DNA from: ZC4RG30 sp039800965
GTDB lineage: Bacteria; Pseudomonadota; Gammaproteobacteria; Steroidobacterales; Steroidobacteraceae
Direction of reading: 5' to 3'
NCBI GenBank assembly: GCA_039800965.1
Contig: JBDLPS010000221.1
Span: 8,536-72,535 of the forward strand
Length of the DNA: 64,000 nt
This document shows, piece by piece, positions 9,180 through 18,626 of this stretch; positions within the stretch are counted from its first letter, which is position 1, and every line of letters begins with the position of its first letter. The notes under the pieces are model-generated. The model searched no databases. It was not told the DNA's origin and worked only from the letters and a program-made list of their open reading frames with translations. The position numbers and the translations under genes were made by a program.

Positions 9180-10874
9180 ATGCAGATCCGTCTTCGCATG
9201 ACAACCCGTTCCTGGTCGATTTTCCGCACCGTGTGGAGTGACGCTGCGTTCGGCGTCGACGCCCGCATCATACGGTGTGTCGCGGGGCTCGCCCTTGTCC
9301 TGCTCGTTGCCGGCTGCGGCGGGGGCGGGACCGGGGGCAGCGCGGCCGCAGGCACTGGCGGTACCGGCGGCGCGGGAAATTCGGGGAGTTCCGGCAGCAC
9401 CACGACGTCGGGCATCACTTATACGCCGGGCTTGTTCCTGCCGTATTCGACCTTCGCGGCGCAGTGTGCTTCACCACGCAGTGGTATCGACCCGCAGACC
9501 GGGTTGGCGTTCCCGGATCGTGCCGGCAGCGTGGTGGCGGAAAACCACTGGCTGCGCGCCTGGACCCACGATCTCTACCTGTGGTTCGACGAGGTGCCCG
9601 ACCGCGATCCAGGCGCGACGTCGGCGGTGGCGGCTTATTTCGAGTTGCAGAAGACGACGTCGCTGCTCGCTTCAGGGCAGGCCAAGGATCGTTTCCACTT
9701 CACCTATCCCACCGCGGACTGGGTGTCGTGGTCGCAGTCCGGTGTCGACGCCGGTTACGGCATCACCTGGGGAGTGGTCGCGGCTACACCGCCGCGGCGA
9801 ATCGTCGTGCAGTACACCGAGCCGGATACGCCCGCAGGCTGGGTGTCCGTCGGCCGTGGTGCGGAAGTCCTGTTCGTGGACGGCGTTGACGTCGTGAACG
9901 ACAACACCACGGCGGGGGTCGCCAGGATCAACGCGGGGCTCTTCCCCGCGCGCGTGGGTGAATCGCATTCGATCACCTTGCGGCCGCGGGGCGCGGGGAC
10001 CAGCTCCACCTACACGTGGATGGCGCAGGCCATCACGCACAACCCGGTGCCGGTGGTCCGCGCCGTGGATACCGCTGGCGGGCGCATCGGCTACCTGCTG
10101 TTCAACGACCATCTCGCCACCGCCGAAAAGGCACTGGTGGATGCGGTGAACCAGCTCAAGGCCGCATCCATCCAGGACCTCGTCCTGGACCTTCGCTACA
10201 ACGGTGGCGGGTACCTCGACATCGCCAACGAGCTGGCCTACATGGTCGCCGGCCCCTCGCAGACGGCGGGCCGTACCTTCGAGCGCATCCAGTTCAACAG
10301 CCAGCATCCCGTCACGGATCCGGTCACCGGCAAGGCCATCGTGCCCGATCCCTTCCTTTCCACGACACAGGGGTTCGGGGCGCTTCCCGCAGGCCAGTCC
10401 TTGCCGACCCTGGGTCTGTCGCGGCTCTACGTGCTGACGTCACCCGACACCTGCTCGGCCAGCGAGTCCGTCATCAACGCCTTGCGCGGCATCGGGGTGC
10501 AGGTGGTTCAGGTCGGTGGAAACACCTGTGGCAAGCCCTACGGTTTCTACCCGGCCGACAACTGCGGCACGACCTACTTCTCGATCCAGTTCCGCGGCGT
10601 GAACGACGCCGGGTTCGGCGACTATCCGGAAGGATTTTCGGCGACGCGCAAGACGGGCGCCGTGCAGGCAAACCTGCCTGGTTGCGGCACGCCGGATGAT
10701 CTGGGGCATGAGCTTGGCGACGTGGCGGAAGGCCAGTTCGCCGCGGCGCTGGCCTATCGCAGCGGCGCGGCCTGTCCTGCTGTCGTCGCCGGTTCACAGG
10801 CGGCGACGCTGCCTGGCGGTCTCGCCGTGAGGGCGGGCCGCCAGCCGTGGCGCCAGAACCGCATCCTGCGCTAG
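9180..10874 (+). CDS. Secreted S41-family (C-terminal processing) peptidase lipoprotein
   Basis: About 564-residue lipoprotein. A hydrophobic segment ends in the lipobox LLVAGC, followed by a Gly/Ser/Thr-rich linker. The body has a PDZ-like region (about residues 170-260) and an S41 peptidase domain: DLVLDLRYNGGGYLDIANEL, then the nucleophile region SPDTCSASESVINAL and the Lys region CGKPYGFYP. S41 enzymes cleave with a Ser-Lys dyad, here probably in the periplasm or at the outer membrane. The start is uncertain: ATG at 9180 or 9198 gives a long n-region before the lipobox, and the ATG at 9093 looks too far upstream. Its TAG overlaps the stop codon of the convergent oxidoreductase in the palindrome CTAG (10871-10874). 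Confidence 0.85.
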   Translation: MQIRLRMTTRSWSIFRTVWSDAAFGVDARIIRCVAGLALVLLVAGCGGGGTGGSAAAGTGGTGGAGNSGSSGSTTTSGITYTPGLFLPYSTFAAQCASPRSGIDPQTGLAFPDRAGSVVAENHWLRAWTHDLYLWFDEVPDRDPGATSAVAAYFELQKTTSLLASGQAKDRFHFTYPTADWVSWSQSGVDAGYGITWGVVAATPPRRIVVQYTEPDTPAGWVSVGRGAEVLFVDGVDVVNDNTTAGVARINAGLFPARVGESHSITLRPRGAGTSSTYTWMAQAITHNPVPVVRAVDTAGGRIGYLLFNDHLATAEKALVDAVNQLKAASIQDLVLDLRYNGGGYLDIANELAYMVAGPSQTAGRTFERIQFNSQHPVTDPVTGKAIVPDPFLSTTQGFGALPAGQSLPTLGLSRLYVLTSPDTCSASESVINALRGIGVQVVQVGGNTCGKPYGFYPADNCGTTYFSIQFRGVNDAGFGDYPEGFSATRKTGAVQANLPGCGTPDDLGHELGDVAEGQFAAALAYRSGAACPAVVAGSQAATLPGGLAVRAGRQPWRQNRILR

Positions 10875-11887
10875 GGGTTGATGCTGACGACGACCTTGCC
10901 GAAGTGCTTGCCGCCGAGGAAATGTCCGCAGGCCTGTGGCAGTTCCTCGAAGGCGAACACGCTGTCCACCACGGGGCGGATGCCGGCCACTTCGACGAAG
11001 CGCGCCAGTTCCTCGTGCATCTGCCGGCTGCCGACATAGATGCCCTGCAGCCGTACGCTGCTGGCGATGAGGCTCATCGGCTCGATCGCCGCACCCGGCC
11101 CGCTCACGGCGCCGATCACCGCCACCGTGCCGCCCAGGCGCGTCGAGGAGATCGACTTCATGATCGTCTGCGAGCCGCCGACCTCGACCACCAGGTCCGC
11201 GCCCACGCCGCCGGTGAGCCGCTGCACTTCGTTGTCCCAGTCCGGCGTCGTCTTGTAATTGATCGTGTCGTCAGCACCCAGCGAACGGGCACGGGCGAGC
11301 TTCTCGTCGCTGGACGAGGTGATGATGACCCGCGCGCCGGCAGCCTTCGCGAGCTGCAGCGCCCAGATCGAAACGCCGCCCGTGCCCAGCAGCACGACGG
11401 TTTCGCCGGGCTTGATCTGGCCGGCGACGAACAGCGCGTGCCACGCCGTCACGCCTGCGCAGGGCAGGGTGGAGGCCTGCGCGAAATCCAGATGCGCGGG
11501 GCTTTTCACCAGCGCGTGCTCGCCCAGCACGATTTCCTGCGACAGCACGCCGGTGCCGCCGCCGCCGAGCGCGGTGGACATCTTGGCGCGCGTTGCGCGG
11601 CCCTCGACCCAGTCGGGGAAGAAGCTGGTGGCGACCCGGTCGCCGACCTTGAAACGCGTGACGGCGCTGCCGATTTCCACGATCTCGCCGGCCGCATCGG
11701 AGCCGAGCACCAGCGGGTCCTTGCCGGCGAGCGGGTACCAGCCGTTGACGATCATCATGTCGCGGAAGTTCAGCGCCGCGGCCAGCGGCCGGAGGCGCAC
11801 GTCCTGGGGCCCGAGGGCGCGCGGTGTTTCTTCGGCCAGCGTCAGGCCCGCAAGCTGTGCCCCTGCAACGATCCGCCATGCTTTCAT
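10871..11887 (-). CDS. MDR-family NAD(P)-dependent oxidoreductase lacking zinc ligands
   Basis: 338-residue medium-chain dehydrogenase/reductase. The GroES-like fold (1-125) contains LNFRDMMIVNGWYP where zinc-dependent members have the catalytic Cys, and I see no four-Cys structural zinc lobe, so this is probably a zinc-independent, quinone-oxidoreductase-like enzyme. The cofactor-binding Rossmann motif is LLGTGGVSIWALQLAKAAGA. The substrate cannot be told from sequence. The chosen ATG at 11887 gives the expected MKAW N-terminus; the open frame runs upstream antisense to the exonuclease gene. It is divergent from the exonuclease, 36 bp apart. Confidence 0.85.
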   Translation of the reverse strand: MKAWRIVAGAQLAGLTLAEETPRALGPQDVRLRPLAAALNFRDMMIVNGWYPLAGKDPLVLGSDAAGEIVEIGSAVTRFKVGDRVATSFFPDWVEGRATRAKMSTALGGGGTGVLSQEIVLGEHALVKSPAHLDFAQASTLPCAGVTAWHALFVAGQIKPGETVVLLGTGGVSIWALQLAKAAGARVIITSSSDEKLARARSLGADDTINYKTTPDWDNEVQRLTGGVGADLVVEVGGSQTIMKSISSTRLGGTVAVIGAVSGPGAAIEPMSLIASSVRLQGIYVGSRQMHEELARFVEVAGIRPVVDSVFAFEELPQACGHFLGGKHFGKVVVSINP

Positions 11888-11923
11888 GCTCGATGCTCCA
11901 TCCAGTCGGTAAAGTGCGCGCCA

Positions 11924-12799
11924 ATGGTCTACCTGATCGATGCCTCCGTCTACGTCTTCCGCGCCTATTACGCGACGCCGCCCGACTTCGTGGATCCGGA
12001 CGGAAACCCGGTCCACGCGGTCTATGGCTTTGCGCGATTCCTCGCGGACCTGCTCGCCCGCGCAAAGCCCGAATACGTCGGCGTCGCCTTCGATGGCGCG
12101 CTGGCCACGTCCTTCCGCAACCGCATCTATCCGGCGTACAAGGCTAACCGCGAGCCCGCGCCGGCGGAGCTGCTGCTGCAATTCGAGCGATGCCGCCAGT
12201 TCTGCCACCACCTGGGCCTCGCATGGTTCACGAGCACCGAGTACGAGGCCGATGATCTGGTCGGCACGCTCGTGCACCGTGCGCGGGCGGAGGGCCTGCG
12301 CACGACGGTGGTCACCCGCGACAAGGACTTCGCGCAGCTGATCGGGCCAGGCGACGTGTACTGGGATTTCGCGGCCGATGCGCGCTATCTCCACCGCGAC
12401 ATCGAGGATCGTTTCGGCGTGGCGCCGGAGCGTTATGCCGACTACCTGGCGCTCACTGGGGACGCCGTCGACAACATCCCCGGTGTGCCGGGCATCGGTC
12501 CCAAGACGGCCGCCGTGCTGATGAAGGCCTTCGCTTCGCTCGACGAACTGTATGCGGGCCTCGATCGCGTTGCCGACCTGCCGCTGCGCGGTGCCGCAGG
12601 CCTGGGCGCGAAGCTCGCGCAGCACCGGGAAGCGGCTTACCTCGCTCGCGAGCTCACGCGCATCCATTGCGAGGTGCCGCTCGACGTCGATCGCCACGAC
12701 CTGCGCCGGCGCCCGCAGGACCGGGAGGGCATGGAGCGGTTCTTCGACACCCAGGGTTTCGGCACCCTGCTGCGCAGGCAGGTGGAGCGGCTAGGATAG
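11924..12799 (+). CDS. 5'-3' exonuclease / flap endonuclease (PolA N-terminal-domain type)
   Basis: 291-residue stand-alone nuclease related to the 5' nuclease domain of DNA polymerase I. Metal-binding acidic motifs are in place: DASVYVFRAYYA at the N-terminus, VAFDGA, YEADDLVGTL, VTRDKDFAQLI, and the helix-hairpin-helix segment GDAVDNIPGVPGIGPKTAAVL. It is expected to remove RNA primers or 5' flaps. E. coli Xni is the closest named relative by size, but that protein lacks some metal ligands that are present here. The ATG at 11924 gives the expected short MVYLIDAS N-terminus. The acetyl-CoA synthetase gene follows 26 bp downstream. Confidence 0.88.
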   Translation: MVYLIDASVYVFRAYYATPPDFVDPDGNPVHAVYGFARFLADLLARAKPEYVGVAFDGALATSFRNRIYPAYKANREPAPAELLLQFERCRQFCHHLGLAWFTSTEYEADDLVGTLVHRARAEGLRTTVVTRDKDFAQLIGPGDVYWDFAADARYLHRDIEDRFGVAPERYADYLALTGDAVDNIPGVPGIGPKTAAVLMKAFASLDELYAGLDRVADLPLRGAAGLGAKLAQHREAAYLARELTRIHCEVPLDVDRHDLRRRPQDREGMERFFDTQGFGTLLRRQVERLG

Positions 12800-12825
12800 G
12801 CGGGTCATCCCACGGGGGCTCTTCA

Positions 12826-14784
12826 ATGTCCAGTCCGAGTCTCGAATCCGTCCTGCAGGAGAATCGTCTCTTCCCGCCTTCGACCCGTTTCGCGGAGGCG
12901 GCGGGCCTGGACAGTGCCCGCCTCGAGTCGCTGCATGCGGCGGCGGCACGCGATCCGGTCGGATTCTGGGGCGACCAGGCGCGCGAGGCGCTTCGTTGGC
13001 ACAGGCCTTTCACCGAGGTGCTGGATGAATCGGAGGCACCGAACTACCGCTGGTTCGGGGACGGCCAGCTGAATGTCTCGGTGAACTGCCTGGACGTGCA
13101 TCTGGAATCACGGGCCGACAAGACGGCGATCATCTTCGAGTCCGAGCCCGGCGATGTCCGACGCCTCAGCTACCGGGAATTGCATGCCGAGGTCTGCCGC
13201 TTCGCCAACGGGCTGAAGTCCCTCGGTGTGCAGGCGGGCGACAGGGTCGTGATCTACCTGCCGCTGGTGCCCGAGGCGATCGTCGCGATGCAGGCCTGCG
13301 CGCGCATCGGCGCGATCCATTCCGTCGTGTTCGGCGGCTTCTCGGCGTTGTCCCTCCGCGACCGCATCGAGGACGCCGGCGCCCGCGTTGTCATTACCGC
13401 CGACGGTGGCCTGCGCGGTGGAAACGTCGTCGAACTGAAGGTCGCGGCCGACAAGGCCCTGTCTGAAGGCTGCACGAGCATCGAGAAGGTCGTGGTGCTG
13501 CGACATACCGCCCGCGACGTGCCGATGACGGCAGGGCGCGACGTCTGGTGGCAGGACCTCGTGCAGGGCCACCCCGAGCATTGCGAGCCGGCCTGGGTCG
13601 ATGCGGAGCACCCCTTGTTCCTGCTCTACACATCCGGTTCCACGGGCAAACCCAAGGGCATCCAGCACTCCAGTGCGGGCTACCTGCTGGGGGCGAAGCT
13701 CAGCACCCAGTGGGTCTTCGACCTCAAGGACGACGATGTCTTCTGGTGCACGGCAGATGTGGGCTGGATCACCGGCCACAGCTACGTCGCCTATGGACCG
13801 CTCGCCAACGGCGCAACGATCGTGCTTTACGAGGGCGGCCCGACCTGGCCGGATGCCGGACGCTTCTGGCGCATCATCCAGGACCACCGCGTTTCCATCT
13901 TCTATACGGCTCCGACGGCGCTGCGCGCGCTGATGAAGCTCGGCGATGACATTCCGGAATCCCATGACCTTTCGTCGTTGCGCCTGCTGGGCAGCGTCGG
14001 CGAACCGATCAATCCGGAAGCCTGGATGTGGTACCACACCGTGATCGGCAAGGGCCGTTGCCCGATCGTCGATACCTGGTGGCAGACGGAAACCGGTGCG
14101 ATCCTGATTTCGCCGGTACCGGGCGCCATGGCGACCAAGCCCGGCTCCTGCACGCGACCGCTGCCTGGCATCTTCGCCGACATCGTCGATGACGAAGGCA
14201 ATGCCGTCACGAACGCGGATGCGGGTGGCTATCTCGTGGTTCGGCGGCCATGGCCTTCGATGCTGCGCACGATCTGGAACGACAACGAGCGTTACGTCAG
14301 CACCTACTGGTCGAAGTTCCAGAACCGTTATTACGTCGCCGGCGACAGCGCACACCGTGATGCCGATGGCTATTACTGGATCATGGGCCGCATCGACGAC
14401 GTGCTGAACGTGTCCGGCCACCGTCTGGGCACCATGGAAGTCGAGTCCGCGCTGGTTGCCCACCACCGCGTGGCCGAAGCCGCTGTCGTGGGCAAACCGC
14501 ATCCGGTGAAGGGTGAGGCAGTGTTCGCCTACGTCGTCTGCCGCGGTGAACGCCCGACGGGCGACACGCGCGCGTTCGTCGAGGAACTGCGTCGGTGGGT
14601 CGGTGAGCAGATCGGCGCCATCGCCAAGCCCGACGAGATCCGCTTCGCGGACAACCTGCCCAAGACGCGCTCCGGCAAGATCATGCGGCGCCTGCTGCGC
14701 ACGATCGCGCGTGACGAAGAGATCACGCAGGACATCTCGACGCTCGAGAACCCGGCCATCGTTGATCAGCTCAGGGGAAAGTGA
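12826..14784 (+). CDS. acs: Acetyl-CoA synthetase
   Basis: 652-residue AMP-forming acyl-CoA synthetase that activates acetate with ATP and CoA. Motifs: the P-loop LYTSGSTGKPKGIQHSSAG, DTWWQTETGA, YVAGDSAHRDADGYYWIMGRIDDVLNVSG around the adenylate hinge, and the C-terminal KTRSGKIMRRLLR whose Lys is the usual target of reversible acetylation. Length matches Acs closely. The ATG at 12826 precedes the conserved N-terminal cap; the frame continues upstream into the exonuclease gene. Two genes for an exported NTF2-like protein and a dicarboxylate symporter follow with almost no gap, suggesting an organic-acid uptake and activation unit. Confidence 0.94.
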   Translation: MSSPSLESVLQENRLFPPSTRFAEAAGLDSARLESLHAAAARDPVGFWGDQAREALRWHRPFTEVLDESEAPNYRWFGDGQLNVSVNCLDVHLESRADKTAIIFESEPGDVRRLSYRELHAEVCRFANGLKSLGVQAGDRVVIYLPLVPEAIVAMQACARIGAIHSVVFGGFSALSLRDRIEDAGARVVITADGGLRGGNVVELKVAADKALSEGCTSIEKVVVLRHTARDVPMTAGRDVWWQDLVQGHPEHCEPAWVDAEHPLFLLYTSGSTGKPKGIQHSSAGYLLGAKLSTQWVFDLKDDDVFWCTADVGWITGHSYVAYGPLANGATIVLYEGGPTWPDAGRFWRIIQDHRVSIFYTAPTALRALMKLGDDIPESHDLSSLRLLGSVGEPINPEAWMWYHTVIGKGRCPIVDTWWQTETGAILISPVPGAMATKPGSCTRPLPGIFADIVDDEGNAVTNADAGGYLVVRRPWPSMLRTIWNDNERYVSTYWSKFQNRYYVAGDSAHRDADGYYWIMGRIDDVLNVSGHRLGTMEVESALVAHHRVAEAAVVGKPHPVKGEAVFAYVVCRGERPTGDTRAFVEELRRWVGEQIGAIAKPDEIRFADNLPKTRSGKIMRRLLRTIARDEEITQDISTLENPAIVDQLRGK

Positions 14785-14785
14785 G

Positions 14786-15253
14786 ATGAAAAAGAGGGAA
14801 TTGTTTCGAGGTGCCCTGTTGCTGGGGGCAGGATTGATTGCACGCGTTCCGGGAGCCGAAGCGGCCATGTCGCGCGGCGAAACAACGATCGGAATCATCA
14901 AGGCGTTTTTCGTCGCCTATACGCGTCGGGATATCGAAGCCTGCATGGCCTGCTTCGACAGCGGGCCGGAGATATTCGCGTTTGGTTCCGGGCCGGGCGA
15001 GAAGCGCTCGGGCAGCGAGGCAATCCGACAGCAGTTGCTGGCGGACTGGGCGCAGACGAAGGAAGCGCGTCTCGCCGATACCTGGCTTGAGGTGCATCGC
15101 GACGCGGCCGTCAGCTGGGTTGCCAGTGACGTCGCGGTGCATGTGGTGACCGCCGAAGGCGCGCAGGATCTCGCCGCCCGGGCGACCTTCGTCCTGCGCC
15201 GACGCGCGAGCAGATGGCGCATCGTGCAGATGCATTTCTCGCTGCCGGTCTGA
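14786..15253 (+). CDS. Exported SnoaL/NTF2-like protein
   Basis: 155-residue protein with a Sec signal peptide (KKRELFRGALLLGAGLI, cleavage likely after the AEA near residue 26) and a single NTF2/SnoaL-type cone domain (about 33-152). The pattern IIKAFFVAYTRRDIEACMACF, the middle DTWLEVHRDAAVSWVASDVAV and the closing SRWRIVQMHFS are typical of this fold. No catalytic residues can be assigned, since the fold serves many functions. It starts 1 bp after the acs stop, and its TGA overlaps the ATG of the symporter gene by one base, so it belongs to the acs operon. Confidence 0.75.
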   Translation: MKKRELFRGALLLGAGLIARVPGAEAAMSRGETTIGIIKAFFVAYTRRDIEACMACFDSGPEIFAFGSGPGEKRSGSEAIRQQLLADWAQTKEARLADTWLEVHRDAAVSWVASDVAVHVVTAEGAQDLAARATFVLRRRASRWRIVQMHFSLPV

Positions 15254-16524
15254 TGCGCGCCTTCCGCTCGCTCTACGTCCAGGTGCTGCTGGCGATCCTC
15301 GTCGGCGTGCTGGTCGGCCACTACGCGCCGGAGCAGGCGGTCGCGCTCAAGCCGCTGGGCGATGCCTTTGTCAAGCTGATCAAGATGTCGATCGCGCCGG
15401 TCATCTTCTGCACCGTCACGCTCGGCATCGCCGGCATGGAGGACCTCAAGAGCGTCGGCCGTACGGGCCTGTACGCGCTGGGCTACTTCGAGGCCGTGAC
15501 GACGCTCGCGCTGGTCGTCGGCCTGTGCATCGTGAACTGGGTCGCGCCCGGCGTCGGCATGCATGTCGATCCGGCATCGCTTGATCCGTCGCGCATCGGG
15601 CAGTACGTCGAGAAGGCCGGTCATCAGGGCATCGTGTCCTTCCTGATGGACATCATCCCGGTGACCATCTTCGATGCTTTCGCGCGGGGCGACGTGCTGC
15701 AGATCCTGTTCGTCGCGCTGCTCTGCGGCTTCGCCCTGCATCTGGCCGCCGGGCGGGCCCGCGTGCTGCGCGAGGCCATCGAGGGCCTGAACCACGTGGT
15801 GTTCGGCATCGTGGGATTCATCATGAAGCTCGCACCTTTCGGCGCGCTGGGTGCGATGGCCTTCACCATCGGCTCGCAAGGCATCGTCGCACTGATGCCG
15901 CTCGCCGGGCTGATGCTCTGCTTTTACGCGACCTGCCTCGTGTTCGTGTTCGGCGTGCTGGGCATCGTGGCGCGCCTGCACGGCTTCCGCATCCTGCCCC
16001 TGTTGCGCTACATCAAGGACGAGCTGCTCATCGTGCTTGGCACGTCTTCCTCGGAAAGCGTGCTGCCCCGGCTCATGGCCAAGCTCGAAGCGCTCGGTTG
16101 CCGTCGTTCCACGGTGGGCCTTGTCGTGCCCGCAGGCTATTCGTTCAACCTGGACGGCACCTGCATCTATCTCACGATGGCGGCGGTATTCCTCGCGCAG
16201 GCCACGGACACGCCGATGACGCTGGGGCAGCAGCTGGTGATGCTGGCCGTGCTGTTGCTGACTTCCAAGGGAGCCGCCGGGGTGACCGGCAGCGGCTTCA
16301 TCGTGCTGGCGGGGACCTTGGCTGCCGTGCAAGGCCCCCCCGTCGCGGCCCTTGCGCTGATCCTCGGCATCGACCGTTTCATGTCCGAGGCCCGTGCCCT
16401 CACGAACCTCGTCGGCAATGCCGTGGCGACGCTGGTCGTGGCGCGGTGGACGGGCTCGCTGGAGCCCGTCCCCGGCCACGCCGTTTTCAGGGCTTCAGGC
16501 CCAGTTCCGCCGCAAGCGACGTAG
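15253..16524 (+). CDS. dctA: Dicarboxylate/amino acid:cation symporter (DAACS family)
   Basis: 423-residue inner-membrane transporter with about eight helices and two re-entrant hairpins. Diagnostic segments: FVKLIKMSIAPVIFCTVTLGI, the serine-rich hairpin GTSSSESVLPRLMAK, the substrate/cation region VVPAGYSFNLDGTCIYLT, TSKGAAGVTGSGFIVLAGTL and DRFMSEARALTNLVGNAVAT. The family takes up C4-dicarboxylates, glutamate or aspartate with Na+ or H+; the arginine in SEARALTN is typical of dicarboxylate carriers. Its start overlaps the previous stop by one base. Its last 38 bases overlap the end of the convergent S46 peptidase gene. The gene name is a family-level assignment. Confidence 0.88.
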   Translation: MRAFRSLYVQVLLAILVGVLVGHYAPEQAVALKPLGDAFVKLIKMSIAPVIFCTVTLGIAGMEDLKSVGRTGLYALGYFEAVTTLALVVGLCIVNWVAPGVGMHVDPASLDPSRIGQYVEKAGHQGIVSFLMDIIPVTIFDAFARGDVLQILFVALLCGFALHLAAGRARVLREAIEGLNHVVFGIVGFIMKLAPFGALGAMAFTIGSQGIVALMPLAGLMLCFYATCLVFVFGVLGIVARLHGFRILPLLRYIKDELLIVLGTSSSESVLPRLMAKLEALGCRRSTVGLVVPAGYSFNLDGTCIYLTMAAVFLAQATDTPMTLGQQLVMLAVLLLTSKGAAGVTGSGFIVLAGTLAAVQGPPVAALALILGIDRFMSEARALTNLVGNAVATLVVARWTGSLEPVPGHAVFRASGPVPPQAT

Positions 16525-18574
16525 CGCCGTACACCTGGGTGAGCGCCGTGCGGATGATCGCCGGATGCACCGCGACCGCGCGGTTCTTCGCGGTGTCGAA
16601 CCAGTACGAGCCCGAGATCGAGTGGATGTTGCCGTCGAACATCAGGCCCACGATCTCGCCCTTGGCATTGATGAGGGCGCTGCCCGAGTTGCCGCCGACG
16701 ATGTCGTTCGTGGTCGACAGGTTGAACGGCGTCTGCATGTCCAGCTGGCCGCGTACCTTCTGCCAGCTGTCCGGCACGCGGAAAGGCTCTGCACCGGTGG
16801 AGCGCTCGAACAGACGGCCAAGGCGCGTGTAGGGCGCGACCATCTGGCCGTTTTCACGCCAGCCCTGCACCGTGCCGAAGTTCAGCCGCAGCGTGAAGGT
16901 GGCGTCCGGTGCCACGCTGGTGCCATAGGCCTTGAAACGGGCGGAGGCGATTTTCTCCGACGCCGCATCGACCGGCGATTCGACCTCGTCCTCGTACTGG
17001 CGGCGGATCGAACGTGCCTGGGCATCGACGAGCACCGCGATGCGGATCATCGGATCCTTCGATGCGGCGATGGCGGCCGCGCCGCCTTCCCACAGCGCAC
17101 GCCGCACCGCCGGGTCGCCCAGCTTCGAACCGTCCACCAGTTCCGCCGCCAGCTGCTCCGGCGAGGCTTCCTTAAGCAGGTTCGCGACCAGCGGATGGTC
17201 GGGGCCAAGGAACTCCCGCATGCGCATCAGGCCCATCGAGAGCGTGAGCTTCTCGCGTTCCGGATACACCGGAACGGACGCGAACAGCCGCTGCTGCATC
17301 TGCGGCAGGGCCGAATCGGTGAACTCACGCAGGCGGTCTTCGTTCGGCTTCGTCCGTTCCGCTGCCGCACGCACCAGCCGGCGGGCATGCGTGAACAGGG
17401 CGCTATTGAAACCCGCGCCAGACTCGATGAAGGTGTAGGGAAGTTCCAGCTCGCGGCCCCGCGCCTCGGCCTTGGCGATGACCGACCACGGATCGTTGGC
17501 TCCGCCGAGACCGGCGCGCTTGCGCAGCGCCGACTCGTCCGCAGCCTTCTTTGACATCAGTGCCGGGTCCAGCAAGGCGTCCAGCTGTTTGCGGCGGACC
17601 TTGATGCTGTTCTCGAGCGAGGTCAGCGGGTCGGCCACGATCCGCGCGGCTTCGCCGCCGGCCTGGCCGTGCTCGATGTAACGGCCGCGCAGTTCGGCGG
17701 CGCGCAGCAGCCAGAACGGCAGGGATTGCCTCAGGCCCTCGAGCTGCGCGACGGTCAGCAGGCGGTTGGTCGAGCCGGGGTGGCCCGAGACGAACACCGG
17801 TTCGTTCTCGAGTGGGCCATTCCAGTTCACCGGCAGGTGGTTGGGCGTCCTGGCCGGTTTGCCGTCCTCGTAGGCCCGCAGCACGCTCATGTCGAGGCAC
17901 CAGCGCGGGAACTGGAAGTTGTCCGGGTCGCCGCCGTAGGCCGCGATGCCTTCCTCCGGCGCGAACACCAGGCGCACGTCGCTGTAGCGCTTGTACCGGT
18001 ACAGGAAGTACTGGCCGCCCTCGTACAGCTTGACCGATTCACAGCGCCGCGGATCCTGCTTGCCGGCGGCCTGTTCGCAGGCCTGCTCGAGCTGGGTCAG
18101 CGCCTTCTTGCGCGCCTTGCCCGCGGCTTCTGCATCCATGCCCTTCGTTGCCGCCGCGACCTTGGCCGTGATGTCCTCGATGTCGGTCAGCACGTCTGCG
18201 TACTGCGTCGGGCAGCGCACCTCTTCCTCGCGGTTGCGCGCAAGGTAGCCGTTCTTGAGGCGATCCTGCTGCGGCGAGGAGATTTCGGCCAGGCACTGCG
18301 CGGAGCAGTGGTGGTTCGTCAGGATCAGTCCTTCCCCCGACACGAACGAGGCCGTGCAGTTGGACAGGCGGATCGTCGAGAGACGGGCGTGCTGCAGCCA
18401 GGCCGGCGTGATGTCCGCGCCGTACCGCTGCTTGACCACTGACGACGGGAAGTTGTCGTAGGTCCACATGCCTTCGTCAGCGACGGCAGGCGGGGTGCCC
18501 AGCAGCGGTACCGCCACGGCGGACAGGAGCGCCAGCATCAGGCGCGTGGCAAAAGGTCGAAGGGTCATGTCCAT
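16487..18574 (-). CDS. S46-family dipeptidyl peptidase (DPP7/DPP11 type)
   Basis: 695-residue exported serine peptidase that removes N-terminal dipeptides. It has a Sec signal peptide (1-32, ending near AVADEG), then a chymotrypsin-like double barrel interrupted by a helical domain. The catalytic residues are recognisable: His in LTNHHC (about 88-90), Asp in YGGDPDNFQFPRW, and Ser in the C-terminal GGNSGSALIN. Length is normal for the family. S46 enzymes are found mainly in Bacteroidetes and in Xanthomonadales-type Proteobacteria, helping organisms that grow on peptides. The ATG at 18574 follows a GGGAG ribosome-binding site; an in-frame ATG two codons later is also possible. hemH lies 52 bp upstream on the same strand. 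Confidence 0.92.
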   Translation of the reverse strand: MDMTLRPFATRLMLALLSAVAVPLLGTPPAVADEGMWTYDNFPSSVVKQRYGADITPAWLQHARLSTIRLSNCTASFVSGEGLILTNHHCSAQCLAEISSPQQDRLKNGYLARNREEEVRCPTQYADVLTDIEDITAKVAAATKGMDAEAAGKARKKALTQLEQACEQAAGKQDPRRCESVKLYEGGQYFLYRYKRYSDVRLVFAPEEGIAAYGGDPDNFQFPRWCLDMSVLRAYEDGKPARTPNHLPVNWNGPLENEPVFVSGHPGSTNRLLTVAQLEGLRQSLPFWLLRAAELRGRYIEHGQAGGEAARIVADPLTSLENSIKVRRKQLDALLDPALMSKKAADESALRKRAGLGGANDPWSVIAKAEARGRELELPYTFIESGAGFNSALFTHARRLVRAAAERTKPNEDRLREFTDSALPQMQQRLFASVPVYPEREKLTLSMGLMRMREFLGPDHPLVANLLKEASPEQLAAELVDGSKLGDPAVRRALWEGGAAAIAASKDPMIRIAVLVDAQARSIRRQYEDEVESPVDAASEKIASARFKAYGTSVAPDATFTLRLNFGTVQGWRENGQMVAPYTRLGRLFERSTGAEPFRVPDSWQKVRGQLDMQTPFNLSTTNDIVGGNSGSALINAKGEIVGLMFDGNIHSISGSYWFDTAKNRAVAVHPAIIRTALTQVYGATSLAAELGLKP

Positions 18575-18626
18575 TGTCTCCCTGGGGATCGGATCAAGCG
18601 GCCGTTTTTAGCGAATGCGGGTCTGT

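Noticed and set aside
10847..11923. N-terminal extension of the 5'-3' exonuclease frame
   Set aside because: The frame is open far upstream, but that part is antisense to the oxidoreductase gene, and the nuclease begins with its metal-binding motif at the ATG at 11924.
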